Part shown: piece after piece, positions 1 to 12,376 of the stretch | How positions within the stretch are numbered: the stretch's first letter is position 1 | How the letters are laid out: each line of letters opens with the position of its first letter | Assembly: GCA_951804985.1 (NCBI GenBank) | Contig: OX638130.1 | Coordinates: 34,164,702-34,228,701 of the forward strand | Origin: Dryomyza anilis | Lineage: Eukaryota; Arthropoda; Insecta; Diptera; Dryomyzidae | Length of the DNA: 64,000 nt | Direction of reading: 5' to 3' | Notes under the pieces: model-generated | Databases searched by the model: none | Seen by the model: the letters and a program-made list of their open reading frames with translations, nothing else | What the model was told of the DNA's origin: nothing | Translations under genes and position numbers: made by a program

Positions 1-299
1 TGGCTGAATGTTACTACATAGAGGATAATATATTGGGCTATATCTTTAAAACTAAGAGAACGCCTTTTACGAAATTTATTACGTTTTAGAGTCGAGATAT
101 CGTACTCTCATCTGAGACTTCTCTCGATCAGAATTGTTCCACAGATTTGGAGAAAATCGATCCAGTGCTGGCCGTATGATACCACATATAGAGAATAATA
201 TATTGGGCTATATCTTGAAAACTAAGAAAACGCCTTTTACGAAATTTATTACGTTTTAGAGTCGAGATATCATACTCTCATTTGAGACTTCTCTCGATC

Positions 300-720
300 A
301 GAAATGTTGGAGAGATTTTGAAAAAGTCGATCCAGTTCTGGCCGTATGTTACCACATATAGAGAATAATATATTGGGTTATATCTTGAAAACTAAGAAAA
401 AGCCTTTTACGAAATTTATTACGTTTTAGAGTCGAGATATCGTACTCTAATTTGAGACTTCTCTCGATCAGAAATATTGGACAAATTTTGAGAAAATCGA
501 TCCAGTGTTCGCTGTATGTTACCACATAGAGGATAATACATTGAGCTATATCTTTAAAACTAAGAAAACGCCTTTTACGAAATTTATGACGTTTTAGGGT
601 CGAGACATCGTACTCTCATTTGAGACTTCTCTCGATCAGAAATGTTGGACAGACTTTGAGAAAATCGATCCAGTGCTGGCCGTATGATACCACATATAGA
701 GAATAATATATTGGGCTATA
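300..720 (+). repeat. Block B, first copy (offset 3,723)
   Basis: This stretch of about 2.5 units recurs at about 4023-4443. Shared rare markers in the same order are GTTATATC followed by AAAAAGCC, CTCTAATTTGAGACTTC, GAAATATTGGACAAATTTTG, GTGTTCGCTGTATG, ATTTATGACGTTTTAGGG and GAGACATCG. Small differences exist, for example AAACTAAG here against AAATAAG in the second copy. The extent is judged by eye. Confidence 0.8.
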
Positions 721-2040
721 TCTTGGAAACTAAGAAAACGCCTTTTACGAAATTTATTACGTTTTAGAGTCGAGATGTCGTACTCTCATTTGAAACTTCT
801 CTGGATCAGAAATGTTCGAAAGATTTTGAGAAAATCGATCCAGTGTTCGCTGTATGTTACCACATAGAGGATAATACATTGAGCTATATCTTTAAAACTA
901 AGAAAACGCCTTTTACGAAATTTATTACGTTTTAGGGTCGAGATATCGTACTCTAGTTTGAGACTTCTCTCGATCAGAAATGTTTGACAGATTTTGAGAA
1001 AATCGATCCAGTGCTGGCCGTATGATACCACATATTGAGAATAATATATTGGGCTATATCTTGAAAACTAAGAAAACGCCTTTTACGAAATTTATTACGT
1101 TTTAGAGTCGAGATATCGTACTCTCATTTGAAACTTCTCTCGATAAGAAATGACCGAAAGATTTTGAGAAAATCGATCCAGTGCTGGCTGTATGTTACCA
1201 CATAGAGGATAATATATTGGGCTATATCTTGAAAACTAACAAAACACCTTTTACAAAATTTATCACGTTTTAGAGTCGAGATATCGTACTCTCATTTGAA
1301 ACTTCTCTCGATAAGAAATGTTAGACAGATTTTGAGAAAATCGATCCAGTGCTGGCTGTATGTTACCACATAGAGGATAATATATTGGGCTATATCTTTA
1401 AAACTAAGAGAACGCCTTTTACGAAATTTATCACATTTTAGAGTCGAGATATAGTACTCTCATTTAAAACTTCTCTCGATCAGAAATGTTGGACAGATTT
1501 TGAGAAAATCGATCCAGTGCTGGCCGTATGTTACCACATATGGAGAATAATATATTGGGCTATATCTTGAAAACTAAGAAAACGACTTTTACGAAATTTA
1601 TTACGTTTTAGAGTCGAGATATCGTACTCTTATTTAAGACTAGTCCCGATCAGAAATGTTTGACAGATTTTGAGAAAATCGATCCAGTGCTGGCCGTTTG
1701 TTACCACATATAAAGGATAATATATTGGGCTATATCTTGAAAACTAAAAAAACGCCTTTTACGAAATTTATTACGTTTTTGAGTCGAGATATCGTACTCT
1801 TATTTAAGACTAGTCCCGATCAGAAATGTTTGACAGATTTTGAGAAAATCGATCCAGTGCTGGCCGTATGTTACCACATATAGAGAATAATATATTGGGC
1901 TATATCTTGAAAACTAAGAAAACGACTTTTACGAAATTTATTACGTTTTAGAGTCGAGATATCGTACTCTTATTTAAGACTAGTCCCGATCAGAAATGTT
2001 TGACAGATTTTGAGAAAATCGATCCAGTGCTGGCCGTATG

Positions 2041-3300
2041 ATACCACATATAGAGAATAATATATTGGGCTATATCTTGAAAACTAAGAAAACACCTTTT
2101 ACGAAATTGATTACGTTTTAGAGTCGAGATATCGTACTCTCATTTGAAACTTCTCTCGATAAGAAATGTTCGAAAGATTTCGAGAAAATCGATCCAGTGC
2201 TGGCTGTATGTTACCACATAGAGGATAATATATTGGGCTATATCTTGAAAACTAAGAAAACGCCTTTTACGAATTTTATTACGTTTTAGAGTCGAGATAT
2301 CGTAATCTCATTTGAGACTTCTCTCGATCAGAAATGTTCGACAGATTTTGAGAAAATCGATCCAGTGCTGGCCGTATGGTACCACATATAGAGAATAATA
2401 TATTGGGCTATATCTTGAAAACTAAGAAAACACCTTTTACGAAATTTATTACGTTTTAGAGTCGAGATATCGTACTCTCATTTGAAACTTCTCTCGATAA
2501 GAAATGTTTGACAGATTTTGAGAAAATCGATCCAGTGCTGGCTGTATGTTACTACATAGAGGATAATATATTGGGCTATATCTTTAAAACTAAGAGAAAG
2601 CCTTTTACGAAATTTATTACGTTTTAAAATCGAGATATCGTACTCTCATTTGAGACTTCTCTCGATCAGAAATGTTCGACAGATTTTGAGAAAATCGATC
2701 CAGTGCTGGCCGTATGATAACACATATAGAGAATAATATATTGGGCTATATCTTGAAAACTTAGAAAAAGCCTTTTACGAAATTTATTACGTTTTAGAGT
2801 CGAGATATCTTACTCTCTTTTGAGACTAGTCTCGATCAGAAATGTTGAACAGATTTTGAGAAAATCGATCCAGTGCTGGCTGTATGTTACCACATAAAGG
2901 ATAATATATTGGGCTATTTTTTTAAAACTAAGAAAACGCCTTTTACGAAATTTATTACGTTTTAGAGTCGAGATATCGTACTCTCATTTGAGACTAGTCT
3001 CAATCAGAAATGTACGACAGATTTTGAGAAAATCGATCCAGTGCTGGCCGTATGTTACCACATATAGAGTATAATATATTGGGCTATATCTTGTAAATTA
3101 ATAAAACGCCTTTTACGAAATATATTACGTTTTAGAGTCGAAATATCGTACACTCATTTGAGACTAGTCTCGATCAGAAATGTTCGACAGATTTTGAGAA
3201 AATCGATCAAGGCTGGCCTTATATTACCACATATAGAGGATAATATGTTGAGCTATATCTTGAAAACTAAGAAAACGCATTTTACGAAATTTATTACGTT
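2041..3300 (+). repeat. Block A, first copy (offset 2,369)
   Basis: These 1,260 bp correspond to 4410-5669. Shared markers include GAAAGATTTCGAGAAAATCG, CGTAATCTCATTTGAG, ATGGTACCACATATAG, ACGTTTTAAAATCGAG, GGGCTATTTTTTTAAAAC, TTGTAAATTAATAAAACG and GTCGAAATATCGTACACTC. The copies differ by scattered substitutions; here ACGTTTTAGAGTCGAG follows the CTATTTTTTTAAAAC unit, while the partner has ACGTTTTTGAGTCGAG. Confidence 0.82.
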
Positions 3301-4022
3301 TTAGAGTCGAGATATCGTACTCTTATTTGAGACTAATATCGATCAGAAATGTTCGACAGATTTTGAGAAAATCGATCCAGTGTTAGCTGTATGTTATCAC
3401 ATAGAGGATAATACATTGAGCTATATCTTTAAAACTAAGAAAACACCTTTTACGAAATTTATTACGTTTTAGAGTCGAGATATCGTACTCTCATTTGAGA
3501 CTTCTCTCGATCAGAAATGTTGGACAGATTTTGAAAAAATCGATCCAGTTCTGGCCGTATGTTAACACATATAGAGAATAATATATTGGGTTATATCCTG
3601 AAAACTAAGAAAAAGCCTTTTACGAAATTTATTACGTTTTAGAGTCGAGATATCGTACTCTCATTTGAGACTTCTCTCGATCAGAAATGTTGGACAGATT
3701 TTGAGAAAAGCGATCCAGTGCTGGCCGTATGTTACCACATATAGAGAATAATATATTGGGCTATATCTTGAAAACTAAGAAAACGACTTTTACGAAATTT
3801 ATTACGTTTTAGAGTCGAGATATCGTACTCTCATTTGAGACTAGTCCCGATCAGAAATGTTTGACAGATTTTGAGAAAATCGATCCAGTGCTGGCCGTTT
3901 GTTACCACATATAAAGGATAATATATTGGGCTATATCTTGAAAACTAAAAAAACGCCTTTTACGAAATTTATTACGTTTTAGAGTCGAGATATCGTACTC
4001 TCATTTGAGACTTCTCTCGATC

Positions 4023-4409
4023 AGAAATGTTGGACAGATTTTGAAAAAATCGATCCAGTTCTGGCCGTATGTTAACACATATAGAGAATAATATATTGGG
4101 TTATATCCTGAAAACTAAGAAAAAGCCTTTTACGAAATTTATTACGTTTTAGAGTCGAGATATCGTACTCTAATTTGAGACTTCTCTCGATCAGAAATAT
4201 TGGACAAATTTTGAGAAAATCGATCCAGTGTTCGCTGTATGTTACCACATAGAGGATAATACATTGAGCTATATCTTTAAAAATAAGAAAACGCCTTTTA
4301 CGAAATTTATGACGTTTTAGGGTCGAGACATCGTACTCTCATTTGAGACTTCTCTCGATCAGAAATGTTGGACAGATTTTGAGAAAATCGCTCCAGTGCT
4401 GGCCGTATG
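4023..4409 (+). repeat. Block B, second copy
   Basis: This is the partner of 300-720 at offset 3,723, with the same marker order, including TTATGACGTTTTAGGG. The match runs on to about 4443, but from 4410 the sequence also matches block A. In the first copy a different stretch follows, so blocks B and A were brought together here, which points to recombination between misaligned arrays. Confidence 0.78.
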
Positions 4410-5669
4410 ATACCACATATAGAGAATAATATATTGGGCTATATCTTGAAAACTTAGAAAACACCTTTTACGAAATTTATTACGTTTTAGAGTCGAGCTA
4501 TCGTACTCTCATTTGAAACTTCTCTCGATAAGAAATGTTCGAAAGATTTCGAGAAAATCGATCCAGTGCTGGCTGTATGTTACCACATAGAGGATAATAT
4601 ATTGGGCTATATCTTGAAAACTAAGAAAACGCCTTTTACGAATTTTATTACGTTTTAGAGTCGAGATATCGTAATCTCATTTGAGACTTCTCTCGATCAG
4701 AAATGTTCGACAGATTTTGAGAAAATCGATCCAGTGCTGGCCGTATGGTACCACATATAGAGAATAATATATTGGGCTATATCTTGAAAACTAAGAAAAC
4801 ACCTTTTACGAAATTTATTACGTTTTAGAGTCGAGATATCGTACTCTCAGTTGAAACTTCTCTCGATAAGAAATGTTTGACAGATTTTGAGAAAATCGAT
4901 CCAGTGCTGGCTGTATGTTACTACATAGAGGATAATATATTGGGCTATATCTTTAAAACTAAGAGAAAGCCTTTTACGAAATTTATTACGTTTTAAAATC
5001 GAGATATCGTACTCTCATTTGAGACTTCTCTCAATCAGAAATGTTCGACAGATTTTGAGAAAATCGATCCAGTGCTGGCCGTATGATACCACATATAGAG
5101 AATAATATATTGGGCTATATCTTGAGAACTTAGAAAAAGCCTTTTACGAAATTTATTACGTTTTAGAGTCGAGATATCTTACTCTCTTTTGAGACTAGTC
5201 TCGATCAGAAATTTTGAACAGATTTTGAGAAAATCGATCCAGTGCTGGCTGTATGTTACCACATAAAGGATAATATATTGGGCTATTTTTTTAAAACTAA
5301 GAAAACGCCTTTTACGAAATTTATTACGTTTTTGAGTCGAGATATCGTACTCTCATTTGAGACTAGTCTCAATCAGAAATGTACGACAGATTTTGAGAAA
5401 ATCGATCCAGTGCTGGCCGTATGTTACCACATATAGAGTATAATATATTGGGCTATATCTTGTAAATTAATAAAACGCCTTTTACGAAATATATTACGTT
5501 TTAGAGTCGAAATATCGTACACTCATTTGAGACTAGTCTCGATCAGAAATGTTCGACAGATTTTGAGAAAATCGATCAAGGCTGGCCTTATGTTACCACA
5601 TATAGAGGATAATATGTTGAGCTATATCTTGAAAACTAAGAAAACGCATTTTACGAAATTTATTACGTT
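4410..5669 (+). repeat. Block A, second copy
   Basis: This is the partner of 2041-3300. The ACGTTTTTGAGTCGAG variant near 5325 removes the usual TAG, so an open frame of 64 codons (5242-5436, GTG start) results. Part of this copy (about 5240-5530) is the version found again near 28.2 and 32.0 kb. A third, partial version of the same run lies near 5,990-6,420. The copy ends abruptly at a chimeric unit beginning near 5670. Confidence 0.82.
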
Positions 5670-5740
5670 TAGAGTCGAGATATTGGGCTATATCTTGCAA
5701 ACTAAGAAAACGCATTTTACGAAATTTATTACGTTTCAGA
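5661..5740 (+). repeat. Chimeric unit with an internal jump
   Basis: ACGTTTAGAGTCGAGATA joins directly to TTGGGCTATATCTTGC. The unit thus jumps from about position 106 back to about position 40, probably through the shared ATAT/GATA step, and one T of the usual TTTT run is lost. The accident removes a stop and makes a 126-codon open frame (5527-5907) out of several pieces. This is a rearrangement product; I see no sign that the frame is a gene. Confidence 0.8.
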
Positions 5741-7620
5741 GTCGAGATATCGTACTCTCATTTGAAACTTCTCTCGATCAGAAATGTTCGAAAGATTTTG
5801 AGAAAATCGATCCATTGTTCGCTGTATGTTACCACATAGAGGATAATACATTGAGCTATATCTTTAAAACTAAGAAAACGCCTTTTACGAAATTTATTAC
5901 GTTTTAGGGTCGAGATATCGTACTCTCATTTGAGACTTCTCTCGATCAGAAATGTTCGACAGATTTTGAGAAAATCGATCCAGTGCTGGCCGGATGATAC
6001 CACATATAGAGAATAATATATTGGGCTATATCTTGAAAACTTAGAAAAAGCCTTTTACGAAATTTATTACGTTTTAGAGTCGAGATGTCTTACTCTCTTT
6101 TGAGACTAGTCTCGATCAGAAATGTTGAACAGATTTTGAGAAAATCGATCCAGTGCTGGCCGTATGTTACCACATATAGAGTATAATATATTGGGCTATA
6201 TCTTGTAAATTAATAAAACGCCTTTTACGAAATATATTACGTTTTAGAGTCGAAATATCGTACACTCATTTGAGACTAGTCTCGATCAGAAATGTTCGAC
6301 AGATTTTGAGAAAATCGATCAAGGCTGGCCTTATGTTACCACATATAGAGGATAATATGTTGAGCTATATCTTGAAAACTAAGAAAACGCATTTTACGAA
6401 ATTTATTACGTTTTAGAGTCGAGATATCGTACTCTCATTTGAGACTACTCTCGATCAGAAATGTTCTACTGATTTTGAGAAAATCGATCCAGTGCTGGCC
6501 GTATGTTACCACATATAGAGGATAATATATTGGGATATATCTTGAAAACTAAGAAAACGCCTTTTACAAAATTTATTACGTTTTAGAGTCGAGATATCGT
6601 ACTCTCATTTGAGACTAGTCTCGATTAGAAATGTTTGACAGATTTTGAGAAAATCGATCCAGTGCTGGCCGTATGTTACCACATATAGATGATAATATCT
6701 TAAAGGCTATATCTTAAAAACGAACAAAACGCCTTTTACGAAATTTATTACGTTTTAGAGTAGATATCGTTCTCTCATTTGAGACTAGTCTCGCTCATAA
6801 ATGTTCGACAGATTTTGAGAAAATCGATCCTGTGCTGGCCGTATGTTACCACATATAGAGGATAATAAATTGGGCTATATCCTGAAAACTAAGAAAACGC
6901 CTTTTACGAAATTTATAACGTTTTAGAGTCGAGATATTGTACTCTCATTTGAGACTAGTCTCGACCAGATATGTTCGACAGATTTTGAGAAAATCGATCC
7001 AGTGCTGGCCGTATTTCACCACATATAGAGAATAATATATTGGGCTATATCTTGAAAAGTAAAAAAACGCCTTTTATGAAATTTATTACGTTTTAGAGTC
7101 GATATATCGTACTCTCATTTGAGATTAGTCTCGATCCGAAATGTTTTACAAATTTTGAGAAAGTCGATCGAGTGCTGGCCGTATTTTACCACATATAGAG
7201 AATAATATATTGGGCTATATCTTGAAATATAAGAAAACGCCTTTTGCGAAATTTATTACGTTTTAGAGTGGAGATATCGTACTCTCTTTAGAGTTCTCTC
7301 GATAAGCAATGTTAGACAGATTTTGAGGAAATCGATCCAGTGCTGGCTGTTTGTTCCCACATAGAGGATAAAATATTGGGCTATATCTTGCAAACTAAGA
7401 AAACGCATTTTACGAAATTTATTACGTTTCAGAGTCGAGATATCGTACTCTCATTTGAGACTAGTCTCGATCAGAAATGTTCTACAGATTTTGTGAAAAT
7501 CGATCCAGTGCTGGCCGTATGTTACCACATATAGAAGATAATATATTGGGCTATATCTTGCAAACTAATAAAACGCCTTTTACGAAATTTATTATGTTTA
7601 AGAGTCGAGATATCGTACTC

Positions 7621-7670
7621 TCATTTGAGACTTCTCTTGAGACTTCTCTCATTTGAGACTAGTCTTGATC
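7621..7670 (+). repeat. Triplicated TTGAGACT segment joining two unit types
   Basis: The part that normally occurs once per unit occurs three times in a row: CATTTGAGACTTCTC, then TTGAGACTTCTCTC, then ATTTGAGACTAGTCTTGAT. The first two are of the segment-1 type and the third is of the CTAGTC type, so both subfamily signatures sit in one unit. It looks like a slippage or crossover product between subfamilies. Confidence 0.8.
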
Positions 7671-8115
7671 AGAAATGTTCGACAGATTTTGAGAAAATCG
7701 ATCCAGTGCTGGCCGAATGTTACCACATATAGAGGATAATATATTGGGCTATATCTTGAAAATTAAGAAAACGCCTTTTGTCAAATTTATTACGTTTTAG
7801 AGTCGAGATATCGTACTCTCATTTGAGACTAGTCTCGCTCAGAAATGTTCGACAGATTTTGAGAAAATCGATACAGTGCTGGCCGTATGTTACCACATAT
7901 AGAAGATAATATATTGGGCTATATCTTGAAAAACTTAGAAAACGCCTTTTACGAAATATATTACGTTTTAGAGTCGATATATCGTACTCTCATTTGAGAC
8001 TAGTCTCGATCAGAAAAGTTCGAGAGGTTTTGAGAAAATCGATCCAGTGCTGGCCGTATGCTACCACATATAGAGGATAATATATTGGGCTATATCTTGC
8101 AAACTAAAAAAATGC

Positions 8116-8195
8116 CTTTTACGAAATATATTACGTTTTAGAGTCGAGATATCGTCTTTTACGAAATTAATTACGTTTTAGAGTCGAGATATCGT
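8116..8195 (+). repeat. 40-bp internal tandem duplication in a monomer
   Basis: CTTTTACGAAAT through GAGATATCGT (40 bp) occurs twice in succession, at 8116-8155 and 8156-8195, the second followed by ACTCTCATTTGAGACTAAAG. The unit is therefore about 210 bp. The same event recurs 208 bp later and again near 22.7 kb, with the same GACTAAAGCCGATC flank each time, so it is inherited by copying. Confidence 0.88.
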
Positions 8196-8323
8196 ACTCT
8201 CATTTGAGACTAAAGCCGATCAGAAATGTTTGAGAGATTTTGCAAAAATCGATCCAGTGCTGGCCGTATGTTACCACATAGAGGATAACATATTGGGCTA
8301 TATCTTGCAAACTAAAAAAATGC

Positions 8324-8403
8324 CTTTTACGAAATATATTACGTTTTAGAGTCGAGATATCGTCTTTTACGAAATTAATTACGTTTTAGAGTCGAGATAT
8401 CGT
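8324..8403 (+). repeat. 40-bp internal duplication, second copy
   Basis: This repeats the event at 8116-8195 exactly 208 bp further on, including the GACTAAAGCCGATC flank and CAAAAATCG downstream. Two altered units side by side show that a one-unit tandem copy arose after the 40-bp duplication. Confidence 0.88.
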
Positions 8404-8633
8404 ACTCTCATTTGAGACTAAAGCCGATCAGAAATGTTTGAGAGATTTTGCAAAAATCGATCCAGTGCTGGCCGTATGTTACCACATATAGAGGATAATA
8501 TATTGGGCTATATCTTGAAATCTAAGAAAACGCCTTTTACGAAATTTATTACGTTAGGAGTCGAGATATCGTACGCTCATTTAAGACTAGTCTCGATCAG
8601 AAATGTTCGACAGATATTGAGAAAATCGATACA

Positions 8634-8783
8634 GTGCTGGCTGTTTGTTACCACATAGAGGATAAAATATTGGGCTTTATCCTTTTACGAAATATATTAC
8701 GTTTTAGAGTCGAGATATCGTACTCTCATTTGAGACTAGTCTCGATAAGAAATGTTCGACAGATTTTGAGAAAATCGATCCAG
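8634..8783 (+). repeat. Monomer with 19-bp deletion at CTATATCC
   Basis: The unit runs from TTTATC straight into CTTTTACG near 8681 and lacks the CTTGCAAACTAAGAAAACG stretch. It combines this with the 168-bp class TA loss, so it is about 149 bp long. Relatives lie near 11673, 13648, 13965, 17299, 20831 and 23389. The deletion endpoints share a C. The frame shift yields short leftover frames only. Confidence 0.82.
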
Positions 8784-10387
8784 TGCTGGCCGTATGTTTT
8801 CACATATAGAAGATAATATATTGGGCTATATTTTGTAAACTAAGAAAACACCTTTTACGAAATTTATTACGTTTTAGAGCCGAGATATCGTACTCTCATT
8901 TGAGACTAGTGTCGATCAGAAATGTTCAAAAGATTTTGATAAAATCGATCCAGTGCTGGCCGTATGTTACCACATATAGAAGATAATATATTGGGCTATA
9001 TCTTAAAAAACTTAGAAAACGCCTTTTACGAAATATATTACGTTTTAGAGTCGAGATATCGTACTCTCATTTGAGACTAGTATCGATCAGAAATGTTCGA
9101 CAGATTTTGAGAAAATCGATCCAGTGCTGGCCTTATGTTACCACTTATAGAGTATAAAATATTGGGCTATATATTGAAACCTAAGACAACGCCTTTTACG
9201 AAATTTATAACGTTTTAGAGTAGATATCGTACTCTTATTTGAGACTAGTCTCGATCAGAAATGTTCGGGAGGTTTTGAGAAAATCGATCCAGTGCTGGCC
9301 GTATGTTACCACATATAGAAGATAATATATTGGGCTATATTTTGTAAACTAAGAAAACACCTTTTACGAAATTTATTACGTTTTAGAGCTGAGATATCGT
9401 ACTCTCATTTGAGACTAGTCTCGATCAGAAATGTTCAAAAGATTTTGATAAAATCGATCCAGTGCTGGCCGTATGTTACCACATATAGAAGATAATATAT
9501 TGGGCTATATCTTGAAAAACTTAGAAAACGCCTTTTACGAAATATATTACGTTTTAGAGTCGATATATCGTACTCTCATTTGAGACTAGTCTCGATCAGA
9601 AATGTTCGACAGATTTTGAGAAAATCGATCCAGTGCTGGCCTTATGTTACCACTTATAGAGTATAAAATATTGGGCTATATATTGAAACCTAAGACAACG
9701 CCTTTTACGAAATTTATTACGTTTTAGAGTAGATATCGTACTCTCAATTGAGACAAGTCACGATCAGAAATGTTCGACAGATTTTGAGAAAATCGATACA
9801 GTGCTGGCCGTATGTGAACACATATGGAAGATAATATATTGGGCTATATTTTGTAAACTAAGAAAACACCTTTTACGAAATTTATTACGTTTTAGAGCTG
9901 AGATATCGTAATCTCATTTGAGACTAGTCTCGATCAGAAATGTTCAAAAGATTTTGAGAAAATCGATCCAGTGCTGGCCGTATGTTACCACATATAGAGG
10001 ATAATATATTGGGCTATATCTTGTAAACAAAGAAAACACCTTTTACGAAATTTATTACGTTAGAAGTCGAGATATCGTACTTTCATTTGAGACTAGTCTC
10101 GATCAGAAATGTTCAAAAGATTTTGATAAAATCGATCCAGTGCTGGCCGTATGTTACCAGATATAGAGGATAATATATTGGGCTATATCTTGAAAACTAA
10201 AAAAACGCCCTTTATGAAATTTGTTACGTTTTAGAGTCGAGATATCGTACTCTTATTAGAGTTATCTCGATAAGAAATGTTCGATAGATTTTGAGAAAAT
10301 CGATCCTGTGCTGGGCGTATGTTACCACATATAGAGGATAAAATATTGGGCTATATGTTGCAAACTAAGAAAATGCCTTTTACGAAA

Positions 10388-10400
10388 TTCAGACTAGTCT
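10388..10400 (+). repeat. Deleted unit marker ACGAAATTCAGACTAG, copy 1
   Basis: About 37 bp between AAATT and CAGACTAG are missing (the usual TATTACG to CTCATTT stretch). The upstream half also has ATGTTGCAAACTAAG and AAATGCC, and the next unit starts ATCAAGTGCTGGCTG. This combined signature occurs six times in segment 2 and marks block boundaries. Confidence 0.85.
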
Positions 10401-12363
10401 CGATCAGAAATGTTCGACAGATTTTGATAAAATCGATCAAGTGCTGGCTGTTTGTTACCACATAGAAGATAAAATATTGGGCTATATCTTGCGAACTAAG
10501 ACAACGCCTTTTACGAAATTTATTACGTTAAAGAGTCGAGACATCGAACTCTCATTTGAGACTAGTCTTGATCAGAAATGTTTGACAGATTTTGAGAAAA
10601 TCGATCCAGTGCTGGCCGTATGTTACCACAAAAAGAGGATAATATATTGGGCTATATCTTGACCACTAAGAAAACGCCTTTTACGATATTTATTACGTTT
10701 TAGAGTCGAGATATCGTACTCTCATTTGAGGCTAGTCACGATCAGAAATGTTCGACAGATTTTGAGAAAATCGATACAGTGCTGGCCGTATGTTACCACA
10801 TATGGAAGATAATATATTGGGCTATATCTTGAAAACTAAGAAAACGCCTTTTACGAAATTTATTACGTTTTAGAGTCGAGATATTGTACTCTCATTTGAC
10901 ACTAGTCTCGCTCAGAAATGTTCGACAAATTTTGAGAAAATCGATCCAGTGCTGGCCGTATGTTACCACATATAGAAGATAATATATTGGGCTATATCCT
11001 GAAAACTAAAAGAACGCCTTTTACGAAATTTATTACGTTTTAGAGTCGAGATATCGTACTCTCATTTGAGACTAGTCTTGATCAGAAATGTTCGACAGAT
11101 TTTGAGAAAATCGATATAGTGCTGGCCGTATGTTACCACATATAGAGGATAATATATTGGGCTATATCTTGCAAACTAAGAAAACGCCTTTTACGAAATT
11201 TATTACGTTTTAGAGTCGAGATATCGTACTCTCATTTGAGGCTAGTCACGATCAGAAATGTTCGACAGATTTTGAGAAAATCGATTCAGTGCTGGCCGTA
11301 TGTTACCACATATAGAGGATAATATATTGGGTAATATCTTGAAATCTAAGAAAACACCTTTTACGAAATTTATTACGTTTTAGAGTCGAGATATCGTACT
11401 CTCATTTGAGACTAGTCTCGATCAGAAATGTTCGACAGATTTTGAGAAAATCGATCCAGTGCTGGCCGTATGTTACCAGATATAGAGGATAATATATTGG
11501 GCTATATCTTGAAAACTAAGAAAACGCCTTTTACGAAATTTATTACGTTTTAGAGTCAAGATATCGTACTCTCATTAGAATTCTCTCGATAAGAAATGTT
11601 CTACAGATTTTGAGAAAATCGATCCAGTGCTGGCTGTTTGTTACCACATAGAGGATAAAATATTGGGCTATATCCCTTTACGAAATTTATACCGTTTTAG
11701 AGTCGAGATATCATACTCTCAATTGAGACAAGTCACGATCAGAAATGTTCGACAGATTTTGAGAAAATCGATACAGTGCTGGCCGTATGTTACCACATAT
11801 GGAAGATAATATATTGGGCTATATTTTGTAAACTAAGAAAACACCTTTTACTAAATTTATTACGTTTTAGAGCTGAGATATCGTACTCTCATTTGAGACT
11901 AGTCTCGATCAGAAACGTTCAAAAGATTTTGAGAAAATCGATCCAGTGCTGGCCGTATGTTACCACATATAGAGGATAATATATTGGGCTATATCTTGTA
12001 AACAAAAAAAACACCTTTTACGAAATTGATTACGTTTTAGAGCTGAGATATCGTACTCTCATTTGAGACTAGTCTCGATCAGAAATGTTCAAAAGATTTT
12101 GATAAAATCGATCCAGTGCTGGCCGTATGTTACCAGATATAGAGGATAATATATTGGGCTATATCTTGAAAACTAAGAAAACGACCTTTATGAAATTTGT
12201 TACGTTTTAGAGTCGAGATATCGTACTCTTATTAGAGTTCTCTCGATAAGAAATGTTCGATAGATTTTGAGAAAATCGATCCAGTGCTGGGCGTATGTTA
12301 CCACATATTGAGGATAAAATATTGGGCTATATGTTGCAAACTAAGAAAATGCCTTTTACGAAA

Positions 12364-12376
12364 TTCAGACTAGTCT
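12364..12376 (+). repeat. Deleted unit marker ATTCAGACTAG, copy 2
   Basis: Same junction as at 10388, 1,976 bp further on. The surrounding 1 kb also matches at nearly that offset, including ATGAAATTTGTTACG upstream and TTGACCACTAAG downstream. Confidence 0.85.

Larger units (their letters stand above)
1..7350 (+). repeat. Array segment 1: diverged units of the TTCTCTCGAT type
   Basis: Most units in the first few kilobases read GAGACTTCTCTCGATC or GAAACTTCTCTCGATAAG where later units read GAGACTAGTCTCGATC, so the 12-bp palindrome is broken. Many carry GAGAATAATATA in place of GAGGATAATATA and TCTTTAAAACTAAG in place of TCTTGAAAACTAAG. From about 2.8 kb the CTAGTCTCGAT type is intermixed. Neighbouring units differ at many scattered sites, and higher-order copies are short and imperfect. 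The segment looks like the least recently homogenised part of the window. Its right limit is gradual and is placed by eye. No gene is seen here. Confidence 0.75.

Noticed and set aside
786..1031. Minus-strand frames (here and at 12327-12527, 39427-39621, 49583-49792)
   Set aside because: They are the reverse reading of ordinary units, occur at arbitrary places, and are not conserved between higher-order partners.
5527..5907. A 126-codon frame as a gene
   Set aside because: It is created by the chimeric unit near 5670 and a lost T; the corresponding region at 2.9-3.4 kb is not open.
8634..8816. Sixty-codon frames reading KILGYI then LRN at several places in segment 2
   Set aside because: They arise from a 19-bp deletion that shifts the frame; the same peptide recurs only because the unit was copied.
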